DNA of 11,291 bases, from contig JADNRX010001312.1 of the NCBI GenBank assembly GCA_015501595.1, positions 1 through 11,291 on the forward strand, written 5' to 3'. This DNA comes from Hymenopellis radicata (lineage: Eukaryota > Basidiomycota > Agaricomycetes > Agaricales > Physalacriaceae). Positions 1 through 8,412 of the stretch are shown in pieces; within the stretch, counting starts at the first letter, position 1, and each line of letters opens with the position of its first letter. The notes below the pieces were generated by a model that was given only the letters and a program-made list of their open reading frames with translations, did not search any database and was not told the origin of the DNA. A program made the position numbers and the translations under genes.

Positions 1-1296
1 TCTACAGGACGAGAGAAACAAATGTAAAAAGAGGTAGTGAGAAAAGCGGACACTGTGGATCGTACGATGGTAGTCGCATGTAGTAGAACGCAGCATTGAA
101 GGAACATGAAAGTCGAAAGAGGTAGGTATCAAAACATAAAAGAACCACATCATCATAACAAAAGGCATGCAGGTGCAGAATAGAAGAAAAGCAACCAACA
201 GTATTCCAATACAGCGCGCATAGTAATCCTTGTGCCAATAACAATGACCGCGGATCCGAGTCCTACGACAAAGCGTCAATGTATTGTCAGATATGAGGAA
301 TCTCGAAGCCGCGGACTGTAGGATGTATATCGCCAGGTCGCGACTCCGTCAGACGCTGAAGAGACCTAGCAAACGAGATGGGGACTAGAATGTAACTGGT
401 GAAATGTTCATGAGCATACAAAGACCGAATGCGTAGGAGAGACTTGACGCACTATTCGTCACGTAGGCGTAATCATTCAGTAGACCAGACGAGGCAACTC
501 CCTTGTCATCAAGGAACGTCAAGGGACACCTAGATGATGTTCAAATAGAAGTCAAGGAGATAGCCAGTATGCACACCGAGAGCTTCCAGTCTTGTTGACA
601 TGAATTATCCTGCAGAGCACATATAAGCTGGAATGGCAGTCACGCCGGCGACGTCCAATAAATGGGAGGCGCGAGGAATCCATGAAAGGTATACACCATT
701 GTACAGCGGTGCATTGCCAGCGGCATATACACGGTATCTCTTGCGGGTCCTATCGCGCGGCATGATGCTTGCAAGCGGTACCGAGAATATAATCTAAAGG
801 CTGTCAGTTGGCCCGAAAAACGCATGGATCTCTACCCACCTTAAATTCAGAACAGAAGCATCGCTTGGCTCTTCGTACCGACCGAGTTTCGCCATATGTA
901 AATATCTGCAGAAATAGGTTAGGTAGGTCTATAAGCTCAAAAATAAAGCAGACGACGCACCGAAGCAATACTGTAGGCTATGGAGCAGTCGCCCGATATC
1001 CCATGAATCCGGTCCCGGTCACGATTAGGCCGCCTTGGAGGGGTACGGTCACCGGGCGCGAGGTGAGCGGCGCGCCTTCGTCGCCGGCGGCTGGTAGTGT
1101 GTAATTCGCGGGCCCTGCGGTGGGGCGTATTTGCGGCCGTCGATGCATGATGGTGGTAGGAGACAAGCTTACGCGTCGCAAGACCCTGTCGCTCGTAAAG
1201 GGAAACTTTCTCACGCTGAGCAAAATGTAAGTAGTCGAAACAACATTCGTAGCTTCAAAATAAGACAGTAATATACATAAGACGCATTGAAATTTC
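1..1296. other. No recognisable gene; GC-rich patch inside
   Basis: I find no gene here on either strand. The open frames are short (up to 98 codons), lack any family motif and lack a convincing set of splice sites. A block at about 1000-1140 is clearly richer in G and C than its surroundings and is open on both strands at once (808-1104 plus, 978-1223 minus), which is expected by chance in GC-rich DNA. The last part (about 1210-1296) is likely the 3' flank of the F-box gene that ends at 1297 on the minus strand. A decayed transposon or an unrecognised small gene cannot be excluded. Confidence 0.5.
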
Positions 1297-2606
1297 TCAG
1301 TCGTCCTCTACGTGACGCGGAACAGATATAACCTCCCGTAATCTGTGTGACGGCTGCCAAATCTTGATCTCTCCCTCTACGACATCCCGATTTTCCTTGA
1401 GAGCAAGATTCGACTGTAGCGTCTTTTTAGCCATCTCCATGACTTGATCGCCTCTCCAACGCCCAAACAATTCTATCGCCCAAGGGCGGTCCTCAAGCTG
1501 GATCGTATGCACCCTTTTCCACACCTTCGTAACACTACAGAAGGCCTTCTTCGCCTCGCGCACATAATCATCGTCTTCATCGGCTGGGAGTTGGGAGTCA
1601 GATATGGCGTGACGCGCAAGTGCGGGAACAATGACGCCAGGTCTACAACTTCGCAATGAGTCTCCGAAACGAGAAAAAGCTAAAGGTTGCTTACATTTGA
1701 TGTTACATTCCAGAAGCAAGACAGATTCACTTGGCAGAGTCAAAGTATGGATATATTCGGGGATGGATTCTAGTCCACGAGGGAACCCATGTTGGCCTCC
1801 GTACCCCGTTTCATGCACAGCCATGTGGCGCAGCGATGGAAAGAGTCTTTTAATCTCAACATAAGGGATCAGAGATGGCGGCAAAGTCAAAGTGTGAACT
1901 TGAGGGAGTGGTGCTATATCGGAGAACGCATCCCCGAAACGTTTCGGGCAGACACTGTCCAAGTAAAAGATGGTTATGCTGTGGGAATGACGTGATCTGG
2001 AAGGTATGAAGGTTCGGGAGGCAGGGAAGGCAGAGCGCAAGCTCTCGATACACAATTTCCAAGCGGTAACGTGTCAGCTCTACGGTGAACACCCTTCCCA
2101 AAGCCTAGTCAGCCTCTCTCAACGGGTCGTCCTATAGAATACACGTACTGAACAAATTCTGCGAGATGCGGCGCCCGAGTAAGAACACTGGAATACGCCC
2201 GCAGATCCTGAGCGATATAGACCTCGGGCAACGACCCGTCATGCTCGCGGCACCGCCATCCACGCGCTTCTACAGTCCTCCAAAAAAGAGGGTTATACAC
2301 GTTATGTAGAGCTCTGCAGGTGCGGGATAACGCGGATATCGCATCAAACCTGTCTGTATCTCCTAGTGCCTTGCTATATGTGCATGGTATTGGCTGGCAG
2401 GAAAGGTGGGACAGAATTTCGAGATGAATTTCCACAGGGAGAGTCGGGAAGCCATTGCTGTTTGCGTCAACGAGCGCGGGGTTCCTGGGTTCGCCTGGAC
2501 GTTCAACATTGGCCAAAGTGTTCTTAACCTTCCGAGAACGCGCGTTCCTGTATGGGTTTCTCCGAGGTTCCACTTTGTCGGTAGACTTGGGCATGTCATT
2601 GATCAT
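1297..2606 (-). CDS. F-box protein, one intron, one frame break
   Basis: Likely substrate-recognition subunit of an SCF-type ubiquitin ligase, of the large divergent F-box class of mushrooms; the substrate is unknown. The start is ATG at 2606 (a second in-frame ATG lies at 2594). Residues 15-28 are rich in Arg/Lys and could be a nuclear signal. The F-box spans about residues 53-112, opening with FPTLPVEIHLEILSHL and ending with the family-like LSRTCRALHNVYNPLFWRTV. An intron (2094-2148) joins HLAEFVQ to VFTVELTRY. The second exon carries the expected LPCLPNLHTFQI and, further on, PLPQVHTLTLPPSLIPYVEI segments, but these two lie in frames that differ by one base; the switch falls at about 1970-2005. 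The C-terminal part then stays open to the TGA at 1297. Joined exons total one base more than a multiple of three. This is either a recent pseudogene, a sequence error or an unusual splice. Identification as F-box is fairly sure; intactness is not. Confidence 0.7.
2094..2148 (-). other. Intron of the F-box gene (55 nt)
   Basis: The donor is GTACGT, a strong match, after the codon fragment CA. A CTGAC branch-like site lies near the 3' end, and the acceptor is the less common AAG. Removal restores the frame between exon 1, which otherwise stops at 2109-2111, and the downstream frame carrying LPNLHTF. A TAG acceptor a few bases upstream would not restore the frame. The model rests on frame consistency and family-like text across the junction. 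Confidence 0.6.
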
Positions 2607-2833
2607 GTTGGGGGGAGGAACAAAGATGAAGAGTGTCACGTGTGCCTAACTCTGGCTAGGAGACAATAGGCGCCCAGTATACTACGCCGGTTTGAAAGCA
2701 TGAGCCGATGTTTTGCTTCTTGAGGCGGAGGAATTAACTAGCAATAAATATGTGTTCAAGTCAAAAGGGATATAACTGATGCATTGAGATAATACAACTA
2801 CTAATAGAAATGTTTAATCTACAGCCTGAGGCT

Positions 2834-4068
2834 TCACACCTGCACACGACACCAATCAATCCAATTTCTCCAATCTCGCGCTTTCACACCACTTATACGC
2901 GACTTCTCCAACGGAACTACTCCTTGCTGCACGGCCTCCTCAAGATTGAGGAGGTCAAGTGTTATCGCGCGCTTGGGACTAGGATGGTAGAGCTCGAGGA
3001 TACCCGCATCCTGCACCGGTAGGTAAGGTACTAACAGAACCCGAAGCCCTATCCTCCGAGTCCAGATCGTACACTGCTGCTCCAGAGCCAGGGGCGATGT
3101 TCTTCGTCCTTCGTCTACCACAATCAACAATGGGATCCTCGACAGGGTTCCACGCCCCCCACACCGGGTCCGCAGAAGGATTCCATTCCGAAGGAGAGGA
3201 AGGCGCAGTGAAGAAGCGGGGTGATGATGGCTCGAGGTCGTCTGGCATTATGAACGATGGAGATAACGAAATGAGATCCGTATCGACTGGCGAGGGTGAC
3301 TCGTCAAAGACCAGTGGGGGAAGCGAGTGGTGACGAGGGAATGAGAGCTCGCTCAAGGGCATGCTTCCCTTGCTAGACGTGATCTGCATGTACTTGAAAA
3401 GCACGTCGATAACAGCTGTCATGTCGTCTAGATCCGCGTCGCCGTGTGGTATGAGCACTGCCAAACGGGATATGTCCACCAAGTAATCCTCCCACTCGGA
3501 ATGTCCGATCTGGATCGTGCCCGTGTATGAGGAAGCGACGGCGTTCATGAGGTTCTGTTTGACATTCTTGTATTCGGAGAGAGTATTCATGCCAGATAGT
3601 TTGAGTCTGGACACCGATTAGCCTCTCAATGGTAATACAGGGAAGTTATCGAAACTCACTGTTGCATATCGTGGAGTTCGACATCGCCTGTAGCCTGCAA
3701 GGCGATGAGATAGAAGACTCTTGCTGTCATCAAAAACTCTTCAGCCGCCTGGCCACCAAAATCGGCCGCGACTAGTAGTTGTGTTTGCGAATAGAACCGG
3801 AGAGAAAAGACAATAATTTGATAGAGCGTGAAGGGAGTCTGGTACGGTGAGCAGACGAGTTCGTAGACAGACTCGAATATCGTCTGGTAATGGGCCGAGA
3901 ACACAAATTCACTAAGAATTCGATGAGATAAGGACCATGAAAGAGAAAAATGAACACGAACATGACTTCGACGTCCTCGACGCCGGCTGCGATTTTAAAC
4001 AAGAGTGCACATAGCCAATGGGCTATGAAGGTATAGGAACTGCACTCCAGAGCGGGCGAGCAGGACAT
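2834..4068 (-). CDS. Gene A: cyclin-box-like protein, paralog of gene B
   Basis: Function not securely recognised. Proposed exons are 4068-3962, 3911-3660, 3606-3075 and 3010-2834, giving 355 residues. The start ATG at 4068 sits 84 nt downstream of a TATA box. Residues 37-120 contain EFVFSAHYQTIF, then QTPFTLYQIIVFSLRFYS (60-77) and ARVFYLIALQATGD (99-112). Residues 131-167 follow the pattern EYKNVKQN ... AV ... Y ... SEWEDYL. Order and spacing recall helices of a PHO80/PCL-type cyclin box, which would bind a cyclin-dependent kinase; this is inference. The rest is Pro/Ser/Asp-rich, with two WNPxxDP motifs, and ends in a segment with PKRAITLDLLNLEE and WRNWIDWC. Every conserved block recurs in gene B (6909-8158), and introns 1 and 2 occupy the same places in phase 2. 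Alternative: a basidiomycete-specific family without cyclin function. A real gene is likely; the role is open. Confidence 0.65.
3011..3074 (-). other. Intron 3 of gene A (64 nt), absent from gene B
   Basis: Donor GTGTAC (weak) after APGSGAA and acceptor GTGCAG. Splicing joins the frame to DAGILELYHPSPKRA, which matches the gene B segment ending in HLFQPQPKRG with only a small gap. Without splicing, the frame runs to a stop at 2979 and the conserved C-terminus is lost. Gene B is continuous here, so this is either an intron gained in A or a frame break that imitates one. A 25 nt GTTAGT...GCAG alternative also restores the frame but is shorter than fungal introns normally are. Confidence 0.5.
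3607..3659 (-). other. Intron 2 of gene A (53 nt)
   Basis: Donor GTGAGT, a CTAAT branch-like site and acceptor CAG. It interrupts a codon after its second base (CA/A, Gln 120). The matching intron in gene B, 7675-7733, lies at the same aligned position and in the same phase. Confidence 0.75.
3912..3961 (-). other. Intron 1 of gene A (50 nt)
   Basis: Donor GTTCGT and acceptor TTAG, phase 2 (AT/T, Ile 36), just before EFVFSAHY. The corresponding gene B intron, 8007-8057, has the same phase and lies before DFVFSSHY. The donor is weaker than that of gene B, and the exact donor choice was set by frame. Confidence 0.65.
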
Positions 4069-4144
4069 GGTGTAGTATAATGATGCGGAGAGCGGATTCT
4101 GCAGGTCGTGGGGGATGAAGAGATACCACTCGGCAGAGCCATCG

Positions 4145-4152
4145 TTTATATA
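4145..4152 (-). promoter_or_regulatory. TATA box of gene A
   Basis: The minus strand reads TATATAAA, 84 nt upstream of the ATG at 4068. This supports that ATG over the GTG or the out-of-frame ATG (4140) further upstream. The equivalent place in gene B holds TATGTAA. Confidence 0.55.
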
Positions 4153-4169
4153 CGTCGCGTCCACACTTG

Positions 4170-4179
4170 GCGGTCAAAG
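4170..4179 (-). promoter_or_regulatory. Proximal shared element CTTTGACCGC, gene A
   Basis: The minus strand reads CTTTGACCGC, 18 nt upstream of the TATA box. The identical ten bases occur 16 nt upstream of the TATA-like box of gene B (8265-8274). It is the inverted form of the core of the distal element at 4276-4288. A binding site for a co-regulator of both paralogs is inferred. Confidence 0.45.
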
Positions 4180-4275
4180 GATGTCTAGCGTAATCAAAGC
4201 CAAAGAGCGGAGAATGGCCCAGTGGCACAGATTCAGGGTCAGGCTGCCTGATGGCCTCCACGACTTGGACTTCGG

Positions 4276-4288
4276 CGCTTTGACCACT
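4276..4288 (+). promoter_or_regulatory. Distal shared 13-mer, gene A
   Basis: The plus strand reads CGCTTTGACCACT, about 97 nt further upstream than the proximal element. The same 13 bases occur at 8400-8412 upstream of gene B. Together with the proximal element it forms a widely spaced inverted pair with core GGTCAAAG / CTTTGACC. Confidence 0.45.
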
Positions 4289-5367
4289 AGCTGATTATTT
4301 TTGGTAGGATCGGTGGACTGTGACTATTTCATAGTCGACAATGATAAAGCGAGTCAGCGTGGATTCCTGGAGCTAGCCAGGGGTTGATGCTCCTCATTAT
4401 TGAATACCGTCGAATTCCTTGTTCAAATGGGAGGACAAAGTGTGCGCGCACAGCGCTTTGACCAGCTTGGACCGCTGTTTAGTGGTTCCTGATGGTGTGG
4501 GTAGGATCCGCTACATTCTGGGGTAATCGCTTTCAAAACGCTCTAGGAGAAGCTTCACCAATAGCGCTATCACGCGCCCAAGATGCTGGTTGTTGAAGAG
4601 AGGTGTTACGTCATAATGATCACTGCTCTTCGGAACTTCCCGCGCCTTGCCATCTTCCTCCCATCCAACAATTACTCGACGAGTCCGGCTCAGGCTGTGT
4701 ACAGGTCAACCCAGCACTGATTCCATTACGCCATCATGATCTCACACCGAGTATAGTTAAATGCGGAAGACAAACACGGCGTCGCCACAATCAGCTTCTG
4801 AACGTTCGACTGAGAGTCAAATTGAACACAAACCATCAGCAATGTTCATTGCGCGCTTAACCCTGTTCGGTCTCTCTTTCAGCGGCGCATTTTTTAAGCA
4901 CTGGACCAAGAAACCCTCAGGTACCGTCTTCACATACAGCATCTTCCGGCGACGATGCTTTACCTGTTGGTTCTGGCCAGTGGATTTTGCCCAGCCGGCA
5001 CGCCTTACTAGGAACAGATCTAGAGAATTGACATCCTATCATCAAATGATGCCTCGCTTCCTGGACGACCTCTTATCGATAAACCTCCCAGAACAGCTAA
5101 AATTGTCCCAACTTGACATCGAAGCTTGATTGTTTCAGCGTGATCCCTTCCACTCTATCCACACACTGACATCGTCGCAATTCATCGGAGTACTGTTGAG
5201 GGAAACAGATATAACCTTCTCTCGACTGATGATCTTTCACCGGAGTTGAACAGCGTTCTTCTAGTCGCCTCCGGAATACTGGCTCTCTCCCAGTCCCGAG
5301 TCGAGGAATGCTGATATAAGTATGGCTCGTTGGGGCTGTGGCCCCAAGTACTCACGCTCCCCTCACC
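4289..5367. other. Intergenic region between divergent genes, no clear gene
   Basis: This stretch separates gene A (minus) from the membrane-protein gene (plus), so it should hold parts of both promoters. A further copy of the CGCTTTGACCA core lies at 4454-4464. Plus-strand frames at 4603-4860 and 4761-5129 are open but carry no motif I know and no convincing splice structure. A shorter open frame at about 5167-5310 (containing STVEGNRYNLLSTDDLSPEL) looks protein-like in composition but has no clear start and ends in TGA. It may be a gene remnant. Confidence 0.45.
5314..5320 (+). promoter_or_regulatory. TATA-like box of the seven-helix gene
   Basis: ATATAAG lies 48-54 nt upstream of the ATG at 5368. 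Transcription starting about 30 nt downstream of it would exclude the out-of-frame ATG at 5322, which would otherwise open an overlapping upstream frame. Confidence 0.4.
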
Positions 5368-6672
5368 ATGTCTGCCAACGACACACAGCCGCTCTCCGAA
5401 CAATATGGACTGGACGACGCAGGCGTCAAATACGTTCTCTCCACCACGCTCAACGCATGGGTTCTCGAGATCTTCTGCTACGTCGTTTATACTGGCGTAT
5501 ACATTCTTTCGATGTATCAAATCCGTACGCCCCTCCCCTTCATCTCAGCGTTCAGGATGATTTCTCATGGTCCTGTCGTAATCAGTGTTCACATCGCGCC
5601 AGAGAATCGTCTTCACCAAGCAGCGGAAAGCCCTGGCGGGCACAATTACGCTCCTCTGGGCAATCCTGACCATGCGCGTAGGCTGCGTGTGGCATTTCGT
5701 CAACGCCACGTTCATCGATGCAGCTGCAACGCGAGAGGACGAGTTCGTGTGGATGTACGGTCCTCGTGAACCTGTACGGGTTGAGACCTTCGGGTCAGTC
5801 ACTTTGTTTGCAATGATACTCGTGGCGGATTTGATTATGGTCAGTACGCCATGCTCTCTCCAATCTTCTATTGAACGCTGACCATCATTGGTAGATTTGG
5901 CGGTCATGGGCAATATACGCACACAGATGGACAGCAATCGTCCTCCCGCTCCTCACTATGACCACAGGCTTGGGTAAGCGACCGTATCCCCTCCTTCACG
6001 CGTATAATCTCAAGAGTCGTACAGCTGCCGTCAGTATACAACTCAGCCTCGACTACCTCCCCGCTCCCAGCGACGAGGCATTCGAAGTCGGTGATATTCC
6101 TCTACTCTGGAAAATCAGCTGGAACACAATCTACTTTGCTATGATCGTCGCGACGAATTCGCTGTGTACGCTCTTGATCGTTGGGCGGATTATCTTCCTC
6201 ATCGGGTGGCGCCCGGCTTTGAAGACGTATCGCGGTATCGTGTCCATTATACTGGAATCGGCGCTGTTATATTCGGGCGCGTTCATTATTCGTATCGGCA
6301 TGGTGACATCTCTCGACGAGGACAGCTGGAACAATTCATCATTGTACGTCGACGCATTGCTTCCTTCAATCACTGTATGCATTCCATCACTATGCTATCG
6401 AAGAACTGTGTTAACCTGTTCGGCAGTGCCTCGCCCCAACACTGGTTATCGTCCTAGTACTTGCAGGTCACAGCACTCCTGCTATCACTCATGCCAGTCC
6501 GCCGAGTTCTATACCACCGAAGCCACTTCCCGAAGGAACACTGGACTCCCGAGTGCATTTCGCGAGCGTCAATCCAATGTCGACTGACCTGGAAAGGAAT
6601 CAGGACGAGTCATACGAACTGAGCATCGTATCACGGGACGAGTCAGATGTGAAGAAGGTCATCGCCATGTAA
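5368..6672 (+). CDS. Seven-helix membrane protein, five exons
   Basis: Integral membrane protein of unknown function, of a type I associate with expanded Agaricomycete families. Exons are 5368-5524, 5586-5839, 5895-5973, 6025-6374 and 6427-6672, giving exactly 361 codons plus TAA. The ATG lies in CACCATG, a good fungal start context. Hydrophobic segments fall at about residues 31-52, 69-91, 122-143, 148-170, 193-223, 235-258 and 275-294, which makes seven. IWRSWAIYAHRW after helix 3 and CLAPTLVIVLVLAG in helix 7 resemble conserved positions of these fungal families. The tail of about 65 residues is polar, Ser/Asp/Glu-rich and probably cytosolic. Introns are 61, 55, 51 and 52 nt. The count of seven invites comparison with receptors, but no receptor motif is seen. 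It lies between paralogs A and B and is convergent with B (236 nt between stops). The gene looks intact. Confidence 0.85.
5525..5585 (+). other. Intron 1 of the seven-helix gene (61 nt)
   Basis: Donor GTACGC, acceptor ATCAG, phase 1. It joins MYQI to FTSRQRIVF through a Leu codon. Confidence 0.75.
5840..5894 (+). other. Intron 2 of the seven-helix gene (55 nt)
   Basis: Donor GTCAGT, a CTGAC branch-like site and acceptor GGTAG, phase 0. It joins VADLIM to IWRSWAIY inside the third helix region. Confidence 0.8.
5974..6024 (+). other. Intron 3 of the seven-helix gene (51 nt)
   Basis: Donor GTAAGC, acceptor TACAG, phase 1. It joins LTMTTGL to AAVSIQLSL. Confidence 0.8.
6375..6426 (+). other. 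Intron 4 of the seven-helix gene (52 nt)
   Basis: Donor GTATGC, a TTAAC branch-like site and acceptor GGCAG, phase 0. It joins LLPSIT to CLAPTLVIVL in the last helix. Confidence 0.8.
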
Positions 6673-6908
6673 ATTCAAGTCACTGGAAGTGACATAGCGC
6701 CACGCACAATATTTCATAGGTTAAGTAATTGTCCATCTTGTTGAAGAGTTAAGATGGCTGTACAGTAGGGCGAAATGGAACGAAATCTTTAGGTTGTACT
6801 CGAGCGGGAAGTCACCGAATACTTTGATATAGAGTACGACAGAAGTCATAAATTAAGAAGCCACCCAAACCCAACAACGTATACAGCAAGCGCCGACAAG
6901 CATGCGCC

Positions 6909-8158
6909 TCAGTCCGAAACAATCTTATCAACAATATCCAAGCAGCGATCCAACCAACTCCTCCAGAAACCATCATCGCGTTCCTTCGACTCGACCTCAA
7001 CCTGCACCAGTTCATTTCCCTCCGCAGCCATAGCCTCGAGCTCAATCAAATCAATCTCAATCCCACGTTTCGGCTGCGGTTGAAACAAATGCAGCACCGG
7101 CTCAGGAAGAGAACAAGTCGACTCGGGTGACCCGGGCGCGACGTAGCGTCTCTTGATCTTCGGAGCCTCTACGATAGGATCCACGGAGGGATCCCACTCT
7201 GAGTCTGCGCGCTGTGAGAGGAAGTTTCCCGGTAACGGCCGCAGCTCGAAGTCATCTGGGTTCAAGTCGACTGGGAAAACCGGGGCTTTGTATGAGGGAG
7301 AGAACGACACGAGGTCGGATAGATTTAGGTCGTAGCCGAGAGGCGAGAGCGGGGAGCTACATCTGAGAGGAGGCAGGGGAAGGTTTGGAAGGAGGGATAG
7401 TTGGTATAGAGGGATGTCTCCGTCCGGAGAAGTCATCCTCGCGTGATGGAGGAACATGCCTACAACGAGCGCCATGTCCTGGTCGTCGCAGTTACTTTGC
7501 GGTATAGGCAAGGGTATAGGAAGATCACTGAGTGTTGAGAGATCCGTATGGAATTCGGTCCACTCTTCGTGGCTCAGCTGCGTCGTCCCCGTATACGGAG
7601 ATACCGCGCTATTCGTGATGTTTTGTTTAATTTCGGAGTATTCCGCGAATTTCTTGAACCCGACGAGGTTCATTCTGTAGTAGATAAATGTCAGATTCAT
7701 TACACGAGGAGATGAAGCGGCGTTGCAACTCACTTCTCTGTAAGCGTCATTCTGTCTTGGACAGGCTCGTCGATAGACCCGCCAGTAGTTTCAAGTGCAA
7801 TAATGAATAACACCCGGAGAAGGAGGATGAGCCCCTCGGCGCCTTTTGGATCCTCATTCGTGAGGTCTACGAACTCGATGTTTGAGAAGAAGCGGTCGAG
7901 GAAGATGATAGTATGGAAGAGCGCAAAGGGTGTCTGATGCAGGGATGTAACAAGGTCATACACGGCCTTGAAGATCATATTATAATGAGAAGAGAAAACA
8001 AAGTCGCTAAAGACAATCAGAACAGTTGAAAAACGAAAGAGAGCAGTTGTTACTTACAGACTCCTGTCGCTCTGGACATCAACCCCAGATGCTATAAACA
8101 ACAGCAAGGTAGTTATGAAGTTGCTCAACGCCAGAACACAGGTATGACGATCCATCAT
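6909..8158 (-). CDS. Gene B: cyclin-box-like protein, paralog of gene A
   Basis: Three exons, 8158-8058, 8006-7734 and 7674-6909, encode 379 residues with no frame break. It starts at a double ATG (8158 and 8155). A hydrophobic stretch at residues 8-24 could be a helix or a weak signal sequence. DFVFSSHYNMIF begins at 35, HQTPFALFHTIIFLDRFF covers 57-74, and EGLILLLRVLFIIALETTG covers 91-109. EIKQN ... AV ... SHEEWTEFH covers 139-167. The layout recalls a degenerate PHO80/PCL-type cyclin box; the usual KxxxD end of the fourth cyclin helix is absent, so the assignment is tentative. The C-terminal half is Pro/Asp/Ser-rich, with SEWDPSVDPI, APGSP, PKRGIEIDLIELE and WRSWLDRC, all shared with gene A. 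The donors are better than those of A, making B the better-preserved copy. Alternative: an uncharacterised fungal family. Confidence 0.7.
7675..7733 (-). other. Intron 2 of gene B (59 nt)
   Basis: Donor GTGAGT, acceptor TACAG, phase 2 (Lys 125). It occupies the same place as intron 2 of gene A. Splicing joins MTLTEK to MNLVGFKKF. Confidence 0.8.
8007..8057 (-). other. Intron 1 of gene B (51 nt)
   Basis: Donor GTAAGT, a CTGATT branch-like site and acceptor TTTAG, phase 2 (Leu 34). It lies directly before DFVFSSHY, as in gene A. Confidence 0.8.
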
Positions 8159-8242
8159 GACTGTGTACGGCGAGTATCGAGTGGCCTTTGTAGGTGGAGA
8201 GGAAGAAGACGCGTTGGGCTCCGCAGAAAAGAGCCAGTGGTC

Positions 8243-8249
8243 TTACATA
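8243..8249 (-). promoter_or_regulatory. TATA-like box of gene B
   Basis: The minus strand reads TATGTAA, about 90 nt upstream of the ATG. It matches the gene A TATA box in spacing both to the ATG and to the proximal shared element. The sequence also resembles a splice donor (GTAAGA), so an intron in the 5' leader is an alternative reading. Confidence 0.4.
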
Positions 8250-8264
8250 TGTGTGCCATTGTTC

Positions 8265-8274
8265 GCGGTCAAAG
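8265..8274 (-). promoter_or_regulatory. Proximal shared element CTTTGACCGC, gene B
   Basis: The ten bases are identical to 4170-4179 upstream of gene A, in the same orientation relative to the gene and at nearly the same distance from the TATA-like box (16 versus 18 nt). Confidence 0.45.
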
Positions 8275-8399
8275 CGACCTCGACGACAATGAAAGCAGGG
8301 TCGCGAGAGGGCGCGTCTACCACGAGGTGTTGCTGTGGACTGTCTTTTCAAATCGGGTACAAACGGCATGCGATGCAGTGCCGCTGCAGGGTCATGATA

Positions 8400-8412
8400 C
8401 GCTTTGACCACT
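8400..8412 (+). promoter_or_regulatory. Distal shared 13-mer, gene B
   Basis: CGCTTTGACCACT, identical to 4276-4288 upstream of gene A, lies 126 nt beyond the proximal element. A partial copy, GCTTTGACTC, follows at 8421-8430. Confidence 0.45.

Noticed and set aside
2..244. Minus-strand frame of 80 codons at the window edge
   Set aside because: It starts at a near-cognate or edge position, is rich in Cys, Phe and Leu, and shows no motif or neighbour support.
808..1223. Overlapping open frames on both strands in the GC-rich patch
   Set aside because: No motif, no splice structure, and mutual antisense openness is expected by chance in GC-rich DNA.
1643..1694. A 52 nt intron in the F-box C-terminal half
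   Set aside because: Donor GTAAGC and a TAG acceptor exist, but splicing leaves the frame that carries the rest of the protein; reading straight through stays open.
1984..1996. A 13 nt GT-AG micro-intron restoring the F-box frame
   Set aside because: Far below the size a fungal spliceosome is known to handle; a one-base error or mutation is simpler.
4092..4140. Upstream ATG of gene A at 4140 as the start
   Set aside because: It lies only a few bases from the TATA box and its frame stops before exon 2; no splice was found that links it cleanly to the conserved frame.
4603..5129. Two overlapping plus-strand frames of 85 and 122 codons
   Set aside because: The text is compositionally random, with no recognised domain and no supporting introns.
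2834..8158. Reading the A/B pair as homeodomain mating-type genes
   Set aside because: No homeodomain recognition-helix pattern (WFxNxR) is present in either protein, and the two genes are same-strand paralogs, not a divergent HD1/HD2 pair.
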